Positions 37,215 to 46,579 of a DNA stretch of 64,000 nucleotides are shown here, piece by piece. The notes beneath the pieces are model-generated. The model saw only the letters and a program-made list of their open reading frames with translations. It made no database searches and had not been told where the DNA came from. The DNA is from an uncultured Lachnospiraceae bacterium (lineage in GTDB: Bacteria; Bacillota; Clostridia; Lachnospirales; Lachnospiraceae). The stretch is taken from NCBI GenBank assembly GCA_910578605.1, contig CAJTQG010000013.1:8286-72285 (forward strand). Reading direction: 5' to 3'. A program made the translations under genes and the position numbers. Every line of letters begins with the position of its first letter. Positions within the stretch are counted from its first letter, which is position 1.

Positions 37215-37238
37215 TTATACCAAACCTAAAGCAAACAT
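37215..37238 (-). promoter_or_regulatory. Leader ORF before the ABC exporter gene
   Basis: After AGAAAGGATAGTCTAAGC the ORF ATG TTT GCT TTA GGT TTG GTA TAA encodes MFALGLV and ends 3 bases before the ATG of the ABC gene, which itself has no good ribosome site. An AAGCATG/GCTT inverted repeat lies over the start. Confidence 0.4.
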
Positions 37239-37316
37239 GCTTAGACTATCCTTTCTTTTTAAACTCATATGCCGCCTTTTGCGGCACTGCCACCATGAAC
37301 GAACCCATTATACAAC

Positions 37317-39041
37317 TTACGCATCCTGCTTTGCGTATTGGGACTCATAAATTTCGCGATATACAACACAATGGTCCAATAAATCCGTATGCGTTCCCAT
37401 ACCTGCAATTCTGCCGTCATCTAGTACAATAATCTGGTCGGCATGCTGGAGGGATGAGGTGCGCTGTGAGACAATAAACACGGTAGTGTCACCCTCCATG
37501 GCAGCAATAGCCTTGCGGAGCTTGGCGTCTGTAGCATAATCTAAAGCGCTGGCACTGTCATCTAAAATCAAAATATCCGGCTTTCCAATCAAAGCCCTTG
37601 CAATAGTGAGACGCTGACGCTGTCCTCCAGATAAATTTTTCCCCCCCTGCTCCACATAACTTTCAAGTTGTCCCTCCTTGTGACGAACAAACTCTGCCGC
37701 CTGGGCTGCCTCCAATGCCTGCCACATTTCCTGCTCTGTGGCATCCTCCTTTCCCCAAGTAAGATTTTGTGCGATGGTTCCCCCAAACAGCACTGCCTTC
37801 TGCATAACAATACGAATTCTGGAACGCAGATTAAAAAGTGAATAATCCTTGACATTTTTTCCGTAATAAAGTACCTCTCCTCTTGTGGCATCGTAAAACC
37901 GAAGTATCAAATGCACAAGAGAGGACTTTCCGGAACCTGTTCCGCCAATAATTCCTATCGTTTGGCCTTTCTTCACACTGAAATCAATGTCTGAGAGCGC
38001 TTCCTCCCCCGCCCCCTCATAGGTAAGCCCTACTTGTTTCAGGCGGATAATCTCCTCCCTCTCCTCCACTTCGGCCCCATTTTCTGTGTATGGCATGCTG
38101 GAGGAAATATCAAAAATTCCCTCAATGCGCTTTGCACATGCCAATGCCTTTGTAATAGTAATGATTAAGCTTGCCAGCTTCACAAGCTCCACAAGAATCT
38201 GGGACATATAGTTTACTAATGCCACCACTTCCCCCTGTGAAATTTCCCCTATATTTACTTGAATAGCCCCAGTCCATATTAAAATGATAACAGCGCCGTT
38301 TATCATAATATAAGTGACAGGATTCATGATGGCCGAAATCTTTCCCACAAACATTTGCATTGCAGCCAGACGGCCGTTGTTCTCATCAAATCTTTCTATT
38401 TCCTCATTCTCTTTATTAAAAGCACGAATCACTCTGACTCCCGCCAAATTTTCTCTAGTAATCTTCAATACATTATCCAGCTGTCCCTGAACCTTGCGGT
38501 AGAGAGGGATAGTCCAAATCATAATACCGAACACAACAATGGACAGCAATGGAATAGTAACAACAAATATAAGGGCACATTTCACATCAATGGTAAACGC
38601 CATCACCATAGCGCCAAATACGATAAACGGGGAGCGCATAAACAAACGAAGTGTCATGTTCACTCCATTCTGCACCTGATTCACGTCACTTGTCATGCGT
38701 GTCATCAATGTGGAGGTTCCCACTCTATCCAATTCTGTAAATGATAATTGTTGAATGTGGGCAAACAGGGCATGCTTTAATTCTGTGGAAAAACCAACAG
38801 CCGCCTTTGCACTGAAATACTGGGCAGTCACTGAGACTGCCATACCAATCAAACCCAGCCCAATCATAATCAAACCCATCTTACCTATGTAGAGCTTATC
38901 CTCATTAGCGATTCCTTTATCAATAATGGCTGCCATCACCAAGGGCACAAAAAGCTCGAAAAATGCTTCCAGCATTTTAAATAAAGGCGCTAACGCACTT
39001 TCTTTTTTGTAGTTTTTTAAGTATACAAGTAAACTTTTCAT
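37317..39041 (-). CDS. ABC exporter half-transporter (MdlA/LmrC type)
   Basis: A 574-residue half-exporter with a six-helix domain (about 15-300) and an ATPase (Walker A GGTGSGKSS, signature LSGGQRQRLTIARAL, Walker B ILILDDSASALD). The Walker B Asp is followed by Asp where Glu is normal, so ATP hydrolysis at that site may be slow. Together with the downstream gene whose signature is degenerate, this is the classic asymmetric heterodimer. Confidence 0.9.
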   Translation of the reverse strand: MKSLLVYLKNYKKESALAPLFKMLEAFFELFVPLVMAAIIDKGIANEDKLYIGKMGLIMIGLGLIGMAVSVTAQYFSAKAAVGFSTELKHALFAHIQQLSFTELDRVGTSTLMTRMTSDVNQVQNGVNMTLRLFMRSPFIVFGAMVMAFTIDVKCALIFVVTIPLLSIVVFGIMIWTIPLYRKVQGQLDNVLKITRENLAGVRVIRAFNKENEEIERFDENNGRLAAMQMFVGKISAIMNPVTYIMINGAVIILIWTGAIQVNIGEISQGEVVALVNYMSQILVELVKLASLIITITKALACAKRIEGIFDISSSMPYTENGAEVEEREEIIRLKQVGLTYEGAGEEALSDIDFSVKKGQTIGIIGGTGSGKSSLVHLILRFYDATRGEVLYYGKNVKDYSLFNLRSRIRIVMQKAVLFGGTIAQNLTWGKEDATEQEMWQALEAAQAAEFVRHKEGQLESYVEQGGKNLSGGQRQRLTIARALIGKPDILILDDSASALDYATDAKLRKAIAAMEGDTTVFIVSQRTSSLQHADQIIVLDDGRIAGMGTHTDLLDHCVVYREIYESQYAKQDA

Positions 39042-39158
39042 TTTCTTTCCCTTCCTCCATAACGATATAAAATAATATTGGGGTTAAAAGGTAATTTATC
39101 CCCAACTGATATTAACAGACCGCTTCCTTGCTTTGCAATTCCCGCAATCTTTTAAACA

Positions 39159-39809
39159 TTAACAGCAGCAGCCATTGCAGCACAAATTCAAGCAAATATT
39201 AGCTAGGCAAAGCTGACTGCAACAATTATCCCCCATGTAAACCGTTTTACCGTAAGGACTGCGCATTCCCTGGTACCAGTCCCCTCCCGACTCCAGTCTG
39301 GAAACCAGCTGCTGATACTGCCAGTTTTGAGGTTCCATGGAAGCCGCAGTTTTCGCATGTTGCAGAGCTAAAATATTGTTTCCAGCCCCAGCGTTGGCAA
39401 TGGCACTAAAGTAAAACCACTGTGCACTGCGATTCTCCATGGAACCCAGCACATTGAGTGCCTCGGAAAATCTTCCTGCCTGAATATAGCTGGCTGCTGC
39501 CTGAAAATAAGACTGATCCTTATCCTCATATGCGCTGCCCCTCTGTCCCCCAAAACCGCCAAATCCGCCTCCAAAGCTTCTGTAGCCGCCTGAGCCGTCA
39601 AAACTGCCGTAGCTTTTGTTTTCTTTTTCCTTCATAATCTGTTGATATGCCTGCTGAACCTGCTTAAACTTATCCTCCGCCTCATCTGCATTTGGATTGT
39701 TTACATTTGCATCCGGATGATACTTTCTGCTCAGCTTTCTGTATTGTTTTTTTATTTCCTCGTCGGAGGCATCCCTAGATACCCCCAATATCTTGTACGG
39801 ATCCATCAT
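39159..39809 (-). CDS. J-domain protein with Cys-rich tail
   Basis: The N-terminal J domain (about 1-65 from this start) carries the HPD motif that stimulates DnaK (KYHPDANV). A Gly/Ser/Phe-rich stretch (about 90-115) follows, then TPR-like helices (FSEALNVLGSMENRS...YFSAIANAGAGN), and a final segment with nine Cys in about 21 residues (CCSQLCLANICLNLCCNGCCC). It is not full-length DnaJ: the zinc-finger and client domains are absent. The start at 39809 is supported by AATGGAGAAAAAC. It overlaps the end of the DUF5685 gene upstream by 35 bases. The Cys-rich end may bind metal or be acylated; that is inference. Confidence 0.85.
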   Translation of the reverse strand: MMDPYKILGVSRDASDEEIKKQYRKLSRKYHPDANVNNPNADEAEDKFKQVQQAYQQIMKEKENKSYGSFDGSGGYRSFGGGFGGFGGQRGSAYEDKDQSYFQAAASYIQAGRFSEALNVLGSMENRSAQWFYFSAIANAGAGNNILALQHAKTAASMEPQNWQYQQLVSRLESGGDWYQGMRSPYGKTVYMGDNCCSQLCLANICLNLCCNGCCC

Positions 39810-40650
39810 GTTTTTCTCCATTTCCCTGATGCATTCTGTCGTATCTTGTCCACACTCCAGAATATAATATATTTCTTAATATTGCCACATTCTCTATAAT
39901 AGGCAGCTGCTCAAAGGCGCGGCAGCACTCTCCCAACATCATATTTAAAATATTTTTTACCGTTTTGTCAAATTCATCCCTTGGCATTTCCTGCTCCATA
40001 TAGAGCAATGGATTATATTGCTTGTCTTTCTTATCTTTTTCTAAATCCTCATAGGCATCCAAAAGATAGATATACTTTCCCAAATAGAATCCCATTCTGC
40101 GCAAAAAACTGTTCCACTCGTCCTTTCGATATGCCAGCACCTCCTCCAAAATTCTTCCAAAACACCCTGAAACCTTGTCTATATCCCTCTCACCCTTACG
40201 CTCTAGGCTGTTTAACTCCTTCAAATAGGCAAGTATTTTTTCTCCCTTTTCCCTGTAAAGCTTTTGTTCCTTTTTCATTTTTCCTTTAAGGAGCTTTGCC
40301 AATATCCATTTTTTATATTTCTTCTCATCCTGCCAGTCATCCAAACACTGGTAGTAGGTCAGCAGCAGATTCATATCCGCCCCATAGGATGTAATCTCGC
40401 TGTACCTTATCACCTTTTTTTTAACAGGATGCAGCAGACATCGGCACTTTTCCCGCCTTATTCTCGGTTCATATAAGCCTGAAAGAAGAATAACAAGAAA
40501 GGTCATATCATAAGTCAGGGTACACTGCCCGATTCGGCCGTATTTTCTCTTTAACTCCTTGCAAAGCCCGCAGTAGTAAGATTGGTATATGTCAAACTCC
40601 CGAAACTTCATCTCCCCTTTGTCTATCATCACATATCCAAACATAGGCAT
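39775..40650 (-). CDS. DUF5685 family protein
   Basis: A 291-residue protein with no signal peptide. The N-terminus (MPMFGYVMIDKGEMKFREFD) and the CGLCK and CRC cysteine motifs fit DUF5685, a helical family of unknown function in clostridia. Cysteines occur at YYCGLCKEL, EKCRCLLH and the later CCRAF. It sits in a three-gene operon with a zinc-ribbon protein (1-base overlap, TAATG) and a J-domain protein, so a role in folding or assembly is possible. Confidence 0.7.
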   Translation of the reverse strand: MPMFGYVMIDKGEMKFREFDIYQSYYCGLCKELKRKYGRIGQCTLTYDMTFLVILLSGLYEPRIRREKCRCLLHPVKKKVIRYSEITSYGADMNLLLTYYQCLDDWQDEKKYKKWILAKLLKGKMKKEQKLYREKGEKILAYLKELNSLERKGERDIDKVSGCFGRILEEVLAYRKDEWNSFLRRMGFYLGKYIYLLDAYEDLEKDKKDKQYNPLLYMEQEMPRDEFDKTVKNILNMMLGECCRAFEQLPIIENVAILRNILYSGVWTRYDRMHQGNGEKHDGSVQDIGGI

Positions 40651-41045
40651 TAACTCCTCTTAATAAACTCTGTATGACATTTTGGACAGCGTATACTAAT
40701 CTTTCCCTTCCCCCGGGGAATTCTGATTTTTTGTCTGCACCCAGGGCAACGATATATGTGATGGGTTTTCCTCTGTCTCATATAACCTGCCTGCCTCTTA
40801 AAAAAACCAGTGATCTTCTGCTTATATTGATAGTAGCGGTTATTTTGCGCATATCTTTTCTGCAGGTTGCGGGAAAAAATCCTGCTGTAACTGTACACCA
40901 TCACCACAACAGCCAAAATATAGAGCCAATTATTCCGAAAAATCATGGATAGCACCAGCAACGCCACACTAAACCACAATAAAAACCTGGAATATCCGTC
41001 AACTCCATACCGTCCTGCCATAAAACGACTTAATTTCTCTCTCAT
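40650..41045 (-). CDS. Membrane zinc-ribbon protein
   Basis: The frame is open to 41108, but AATGGAGGCATCTC before the ATG at 41045 gives the start, MREKLSRFMAGRYG. The protein (131 residues) has a hydrophobic pair of helices (about 21-50), a basic region rich in Tyr/Arg/Lys, and a C-terminal zinc ribbon with CPGC and CPKC (YRCPGCRQKIRIP...IRCPKCHTEF). Function unknown; first gene of the operon with DUF5685 and the J-domain protein. Confidence 0.75.
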   Translation of the reverse strand: MREKLSRFMAGRYGVDGYSRFLLWFSVALLVLSMIFRNNWLYILAVVVMVYSYSRIFSRNLQKRYAQNNRYYQYKQKITGFFKRQAGYMRQRKTHHIYRCPGCRQKIRIPRGKGKISIRCPKCHTEFIKRS

Positions 41046-41319
41046 GAGATGCCTCCATTTCCCATTTTCAAACATCCTGCAAACCGAACATCCCCCAGAG
41101 GATTGCATAAAATCTACTCAAGACCTTATTCCAATTTTAGGAAAAAGTCAAGGTGTACAAAGCGGATTTCATATTTCTTAATAAAAAAATAATAAATAGT
41201 TAAAAATATTTCATTGTTTTTTCACATTATAATGACAGTATTTTCAATTTTTATGCATAGGATAGTTTCAAGGCCAAGCATACATAAAACCATACATGAA
41301 ACAGTAGGAGGACTTTAAA

Positions 41320-42285
41320 TTGATTGAAGTAAAAGATTTAACAAAAATCTATGGCACACAAAGGGCTGTGGAGCATCTAAGCTTTACCTTGGAGAGCGGA
41401 AAGGCATACGGCTTTCTAGGCCCCAACGGCGCCGGCAAGTCTACCACCATGAATATCATTGCCGGCTGCCTGTCATCCACAGAAGGCACCGTCAATATAG
41501 AAGGCTTTGACATTTATCAAGATTCCAAAAAAGCAAAGGCTTCCATCGGTTATCTGCCGGAGCAGCCGCCTTTGTACATGGATATGACACCATTAGAATA
41601 TCTCTCCTTTGTGGGGGAGGCGAAGGGAGTAAAAAAATACATTTTAAAAGAACAGCTTTACAAGGCTATGAAAAAAACGGATTTGTTGGACGTGAAGAAT
41701 CGTCTCATCAAAAATTTGTCTAAAGGATATCGCCAGAGAGTAGGTATCGCCTCTGTACTTTTAGGCAATCCCCCCATAATTATTTTAGACGAACCAACGG
41801 TAGGCTTAGATCCAAAGCAAATTATTGAGATTCGGTCTTTGATTGCCTCACTGAAAACAGAGCACACTGTTATTTTGAGCAGCCACATTCTCTCGGAAAT
41901 CAGCACAGTCTGCGACTATATTCTTATTCTGTCCAACGGAAAGCTGGTTGCCAGTGATACCCCCGAAAATTTAAGTCATCTTCTAGATGCCAACACTACC
42001 TTATCTCTCCTGGTGCGAGGCAAAAAGCAGGAGGTGCAGAGGGCTCTGAAAGCTTTGCCTGAAATGGGACAGTTTGCGTTTCAGCAAAAGGAAGATAATG
42101 TAACCCATGCACAGCTCACCTTCCAGCTTCACAGGCGGGATACCGATATTCGGGATGAAATTTTTTATGCCCTGTGTGATGCCAGGCTTCCCATTTTGGG
42201 CATGGAACTTCAAACTGCATCCTTAGAGGAAATATTCCTTGAATTAACCGATACAGGAGGTGAGATGAATGAAGGCTGTTTATAA
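41320..42285 (+). CDS. ABC transporter ATPase, GldA-like
   Basis: A 321-residue ATPase: Walker A GPNGAGKST (about 34-42), signature NLSKGYRQRVGIASVL and Walker B IIILDEPTVGLD. The C-terminal ~90 residues are the extra domain of the CcmA/GldA group. Start codon is TTG, chosen because AGTAGGAGGACTTTAAA sits 8 bases before it. A 21-residue leader frame (41253-41318) ends one base before this start. The gene overlaps the permease by 17 bases. Confidence 0.92.
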   Translation: MIEVKDLTKIYGTQRAVEHLSFTLESGKAYGFLGPNGAGKSTTMNIIAGCLSSTEGTVNIEGFDIYQDSKKAKASIGYLPEQPPLYMDMTPLEYLSFVGEAKGVKKYILKEQLYKAMKKTDLLDVKNRLIKNLSKGYRQRVGIASVLLGNPPIIILDEPTVGLDPKQIIEIRSLIASLKTEHTVILSSHILSEISTVCDYILILSNGKLVASDTPENLSHLLDANTTLSLLVRGKKQEVQRALKALPEMGQFAFQQKEDNVTHAQLTFQLHRRDTDIRDEIFYALCDARLPILGMELQTASLEEIFLELTDTGGEMNEGCL

Positions 42286-44539
42286 GCGTGAGCTTCAAGC
42301 TTTTTTTCATACAATGACAGGATATGCATTTATCAGTTTTTTAATGGTAATGGCAGGAATCTATACTATGTACATACATTTCAGCCAAGGTTATTCCCAA
42401 TTTGAATATGTCATCAGCAGTCTTTGCTTTTTCTACCTTTTGGCTGTCCCCATTTTAACAATGAAGGCTATTGCCGAGGAAAAAAAGCAAAAGACCGACC
42501 AGCTTTTGTACTCTCTGCCTTTTCATATGAGCCAGGTAGTTCTTGGCAAATTTTTTGCCATGGTTACCGTTTTGGCAATTCCAGTGGGAGAACTTTGCTT
42601 GATTCCACTGCTGTTAACCCGACTTGGCACTCTTTCGGTAAAGATTGCCATTAGCGCTGTCTTTGGGTACTTTTTGCTTGGCTGTGCTCTTATTGCTGTG
42701 GGATTGTTTTTATCCTCCCTGACTGAAAATCAGATTGTGGCAGCAGTGCTTTGCTTTTTCACACTGCTTATATGTTATCTTATGAACTCCCTGTGCAGTC
42801 TGCTGTCCGCCTCCGCCATAACCTCATATATCAGTTATCTGCTGTTGATACTGGCATTTTGTGCCATTCTATACTTTATGACAAAAAAATTATTTTTTTC
42901 CGGTATTTTTCTTGTTCTGCTAGAAGCAGGGCTATCTATATGGTATTGGTTAAAGCCTACCTCATTTGAAGGTTCTATCCAACATATATTAGCACAGGTA
43001 TCTGTTTTTGACAGACTAGGAAACTTTTTAAATGGTATTTTTGACTGGACTACCATTGTATATTATATCAGTATTATGTTTTTATTTATTTTTCTGACAG
43101 TGCAATCTATGGAAAAAAGAAGGTGGAGCTCCTTTTCCGTTGGAATATACAGCACATGTCTTTCCCTGTTTGCTCTCGCCATGGTAATAGGACTGAATCT
43201 GCTGATAAACCATTTGCCGTCCAATAAAACGAAGATGGATTTAACCTCTGATTCCCTCTACTCTATAAGTGAGCAGAGCAAACAAATTATAGAGGAGCTT
43301 CAGGAGGATATTACTATTTACCTTCTAGCCAAAAGCGGCAGTGAGGACAAAACCATTATAGAATTTTTATCCCAATACACCGCCGTTAATTCCCACATTA
43401 AAGTAGAATTTAAGGATCCTGTACTGTATCCTAACTTTTCTGAACAATATACTGAGGAGAAACTTACAAGCGGAGGGAATGATTTAATTGTAGTCCAGGG
43501 AAACAGAAGCCGATTTATCAGCAATTCCAGCATATATGTCAGCGATTATTCCTTGAACAGTGATACCTACTCTTATGAGACTACCTACAGCTATGATATT
43601 GAAAATCAAGTGACCTCTGCCATTGACTATGTGACAACAGACAATCTTCCAAAGCTTTACCGTCTTACAGGTCACGGGGAAGCGCAGCTGCCAGAGGCTG
43701 CAGCAAACTCTATCACCTTAGAAAATATTGAGATACAAGACTTAAACCTAATTTCCCAGAAAGAAATTCCTTCTGACTGCTCAGCATTGCTGCTGTATTG
43801 CCCTAAATCCGACTTATCAGCCAAGGAACTGGAGGTGATTCAAGCATATTTAACATCAGGGGGTAATTTCATGATTGTGACAGAGTATGTGGCAAAAGAT
43901 ATGAAAAACTTTCAAACACTATTAAAAACCTATGGCATGTCACTAGCGAAAGGACTTGTAGTAGAAAAGGATACTACACTCTATTATCAAAACCAGACCT
44001 TTCTCCTGCCAAATATCCAGTCTCATGCAATTACAGACTCCATTATCAGCGGTGGCTACCGCATACTGATGCCTTACTGCCAGGGTATCCAAATTGCCGA
44101 CGACACAAGAAGCACCTTAACGGTCCAAAAATTGCTAACCACCTCCGGGGCTGCCTATGCCAAATCCGCCGGATTTGAGATGAATACTTACGAGAAAGAG
44201 AAAGGAGATGTCACTGACTCCTTCACATTGGGCGCTGTTGCTTCAGAAATTATAGATGACACTCAAACACAGGTTGTCTATTTCCCCTGCAGCTATTTTC
44301 TCGACCAAACGGTGGACCAGTATGTATCCGGCGCAAACAGCGATTTATTTTTAAATGCCATCAATTTTCTCTGTCAGAGAGAAAATCATATTTCCATCCG
44401 CTCTAAAAACCTTGCCAACACACCTATGACCGTAAATGCCGCTACAGCCACCCGCTTAGAAATATTACTGATTCTTGTATTACCTGCCTGCGTTCTAATC
44501 TACGGCGGCATTGTATGTTTAAAAAGGAGAAAACGATAA
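42269..44539 (+). CDS. Fused ABC permease and GldG-like auxiliary protein
   Basis: The 756-residue protein joins an ABC-2 permease (six helices in about 1-240, beginning MKAVYKRELQAFFHT) with an ABC-transporter auxiliary region of the GldG type (about 300-700, a DUF4350/ABC_transp_aux-like globular region outside the membrane), and a final helix (about 725-748). Gliding genes of Bacteroidetes carry these as GldF and GldG; here one gene covers both. No gliding machinery is visible. It overlaps the next gene as TAATG. Confidence 0.88.
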   Translation: MKAVYKRELQAFFHTMTGYAFISFLMVMAGIYTMYIHFSQGYSQFEYVISSLCFFYLLAVPILTMKAIAEEKKQKTDQLLYSLPFHMSQVVLGKFFAMVTVLAIPVGELCLIPLLLTRLGTLSVKIAISAVFGYFLLGCALIAVGLFLSSLTENQIVAAVLCFFTLLICYLMNSLCSLLSASAITSYISYLLLILAFCAILYFMTKKLFFSGIFLVLLEAGLSIWYWLKPTSFEGSIQHILAQVSVFDRLGNFLNGIFDWTTIVYYISIMFLFIFLTVQSMEKRRWSSFSVGIYSTCLSLFALAMVIGLNLLINHLPSNKTKMDLTSDSLYSISEQSKQIIEELQEDITIYLLAKSGSEDKTIIEFLSQYTAVNSHIKVEFKDPVLYPNFSEQYTEEKLTSGGNDLIVVQGNRSRFISNSSIYVSDYSLNSDTYSYETTYSYDIENQVTSAIDYVTTDNLPKLYRLTGHGEAQLPEAAANSITLENIEIQDLNLISQKEIPSDCSALLLYCPKSDLSAKELEVIQAYLTSGGNFMIVTEYVAKDMKNFQTLLKTYGMSLAKGLVVEKDTTLYYQNQTFLLPNIQSHAITDSIISGGYRILMPYCQGIQIADDTRSTLTVQKLLTTSGAAYAKSAGFEMNTYEKEKGDVTDSFTLGAVASEIIDDTQTQVVYFPCSYFLDQTVDQYVSGANSDLFLNAINFLCQRENHISIRSKNLANTPMTVNAATATRLEILLILVLPACVLIYGGIVCLKRRKR

Positions 44540-46011
44540 TGAAAAAAATATATATTCAGCTTATTATTATGGGGCTTCTTTCTCTCCTCCTTCTAGGAGG
44601 AGGGATTTTCTCCTATTCCCGCAAAAAAGCTGATAACCATTCCGGTTCCACCTCCCAGACCAAACAGCAGCAGACACAACAACAGCTTTTTGAGAATAAG
44701 GAGCATAACATTACATTCATTTCCTACACACAAGACAAAGAAAAAATCACTTTATTTTTCAAGGAAAACAAATGGCAAAATAAAGAATCCGCCTACTTTC
44801 CTCTTGACCAGAGCAAAGCATCTGCCATAGCAAGTATATTAACTAATTTAACCTACTATGAAAAATTTCCCATTTCTAGCGGCAGCCTGGCGGACTATGG
44901 TTTACAGAATCCTTCCTTTACTATGAATTTTCAGACAAATAATGGTAAGAAGGAGTGTATCTCTTTTGGTGATATTAATGGGGTTACTGGCTATCAATAC
45001 TGCCTTGTAGACAACAGGGATTTTGTGTATATGATTGACGCCTCCATAGTCAATTCCCTCTCCCTAGACCGTGATGCGCTGATGCTGTATGACTCCCTTC
45101 CTTCCTCCACAGCCTCCAATGTAATAAAACTTACATTAAAATCCGAGAAAGGTACTTATCAATGTACCTACTCAGAAAACGGCTCAACCCAACAATATGC
45201 TGTTTACCCTTGGCAGGAAACAAGCAAAAGACAGGACAGGGCATTGGATACCTCCTCCTTTTCCTCCTTTTTATCTGGCATTTGCAGCATGAAAATTGCC
45301 AAATGTATTAACTATAAACCTACCAAAAAAGATTTAAAAAACTATGGTCTCACCGGAAAAAACACTTGTAAAGCTACAATAGCCTACCAATTAGAACAAG
45401 AACAGGACACTTCTGGCGATGACAACAGCCAGGTAGTGACAGAGCCTGAGTACGAGCATAATCAATATGAGATTGTTATCGGAAAGAATTACAACAAAGA
45501 ATATGCCTATATGACCTTTTCCCAGTCTGACTATGTCTATTGTATTGACAAGCAGACAGCAGACACAATCCGCAGTTTTTCCCCTTCCAATTATGAGCCG
45601 CTGGATGTATGTGTTATTCCTCTAGACACGGTTGACTCCTTGGATGTGTATGTGGGAGATAAAGAACACTTTACTATCAGCCGAGGCTCTGTTGCAGCAA
45701 CCGACGAATATGGCTCTAAAACTGTTGAATATCTATACTACAAGGATAAAAAGGAAATTGACAGCAATTTGTTTGAAACCATATATGACCGCTTTACTAG
45801 CATGAAAGCAGAAAAGAAGGTAAAAGAAACTGACACTGCAAAGCAAAAGCTTGTGCTCCAGGTGATTTTTCACAGAAACACAGAGCAATTCCAGGAAATG
45901 ACCTTAAGCTTTTACACCTATGATGCCAATTACTATGTGGCAGAGTTTAACGGACACGCTAACCTGTTAGTAAACCGCATGGATGTGGAACACTTTATCA
46001 ACTCTTTATAG
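44539..46011 (+). CDS. DUF4340-domain membrane-anchored protein
   Basis: A 490-residue protein beginning MKKIYIQLIIMGLLSLLLLGGG, a signal anchor, then an extracellular region with two repeated DUF4340-like parts (KASAIASILTNLTYYEKFPISS and the similar later section). These proteins occur next to Gld-type ABC genes. The start at 44539 is chosen over 44515 because AAAAAGGAGAAAACGATA precedes it. It probably forms the outer part of the transporter, function unknown. Confidence 0.8.
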   Translation: MKKIYIQLIIMGLLSLLLLGGGIFSYSRKKADNHSGSTSQTKQQQTQQQLFENKEHNITFISYTQDKEKITLFFKENKWQNKESAYFPLDQSKASAIASILTNLTYYEKFPISSGSLADYGLQNPSFTMNFQTNNGKKECISFGDINGVTGYQYCLVDNRDFVYMIDASIVNSLSLDRDALMLYDSLPSSTASNVIKLTLKSEKGTYQCTYSENGSTQQYAVYPWQETSKRQDRALDTSSFSSFLSGICSMKIAKCINYKPTKKDLKNYGLTGKNTCKATIAYQLEQEQDTSGDDNSQVVTEPEYEHNQYEIVIGKNYNKEYAYMTFSQSDYVYCIDKQTADTIRSFSPSNYEPLDVCVIPLDTVDSLDVYVGDKEHFTISRGSVAATDEYGSKTVEYLYYKDKKEIDSNLFETIYDRFTSMKAEKKVKETDTAKQKLVLQVIFHRNTEQFQEMTLSFYTYDANYYVAEFNGHANLLVNRMDVEHFINSL

Positions 46012-46098
46012 CAAAGTATAATTGACATATGAGAAATCGGGTGATAAGATGAAGTAAAATTAAAAAGTAAATTTATATGTATTGGAGAATAAAAAGAT

Positions 46099-46539
46099 AT
46101 GGTAGACGAACATACACTAATGAAAGAATATTTAAATTACCGAATCCACGCCTACACTAGGGCAAAAGATTTTTTTCAGACAAAGGGCCCGCTTCCTGTG
46201 GACTCTCACGCCTTCCGCACCTTATTTGCCCTCACCTATCAATATCCTGACGGCATCACTATGAAAAATCTAGCCTCCCACCTTGGTATTTCTAAGCAGC
46301 AGCTTACAAAGCTAGTAGCCGATTTAATCCGAAAAGGCTGGATTTTAAAAATGCAGAGCCAGGACAACAAGAGAAGCCACTCCATCGTAATTACGCAGAC
46401 CGGAACAGATGTATTTGTATCATTAATCGGAGAACTTTCCACAAGAGCAGGCGGCACTATCCGCTCATACTCACAAGAAGAAAGGGAGTCCCTTTACAAT
46501 GCCATGCATGTAATCAACTCCCTTCTTGACAGAACATAA
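46099..46539 (+). CDS. MarR-family transcription regulator
   Basis: A 146-residue winged-helix protein. The recognition part (MKNLASHLGISKQQLTKLVADLIRKG, residues about 55-80) and the wing (KMQSQDNKRSHSIVITQTG) match MarR. Dimer helices flank it. It lies 87 bases after the ABC cluster and likely regulates it, though it could act elsewhere. The ribosome site is weak. Confidence 0.9.
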   Translation: MVDEHTLMKEYLNYRIHAYTRAKDFFQTKGPLPVDSHAFRTLFALTYQYPDGITMKNLASHLGISKQQLTKLVADLIRKGWILKMQSQDNKRSHSIVITQTGTDVFVSLIGELSTRAGGTIRSYSQEERESLYNAMHVINSLLDRT

Positions 46540-46549
46540 TATGATGTTG

Positions 46550-46578
46550 GGGCAAATGGTACAAAGGGTATTTTGCCC
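46550..46578. terminator. Possible bidirectional terminator between marR and potD
   Basis: GGGCAAA (46550-46556) pairs with TTTGCCC (46572-46578), with the inner A/T flanks extending the stem slightly. The two genes converge here. Neither side has a strong U-run, so confidence is low. Confidence 0.35.
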
Positions 46579-46579
46579 T

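Noticed and set aside
41228..41233. TATAAT as a promoter for the Gld-type cluster
   Set aside because: No acceptable -35 hexamer lies 16-18 bp upstream and there is no TGn extension.
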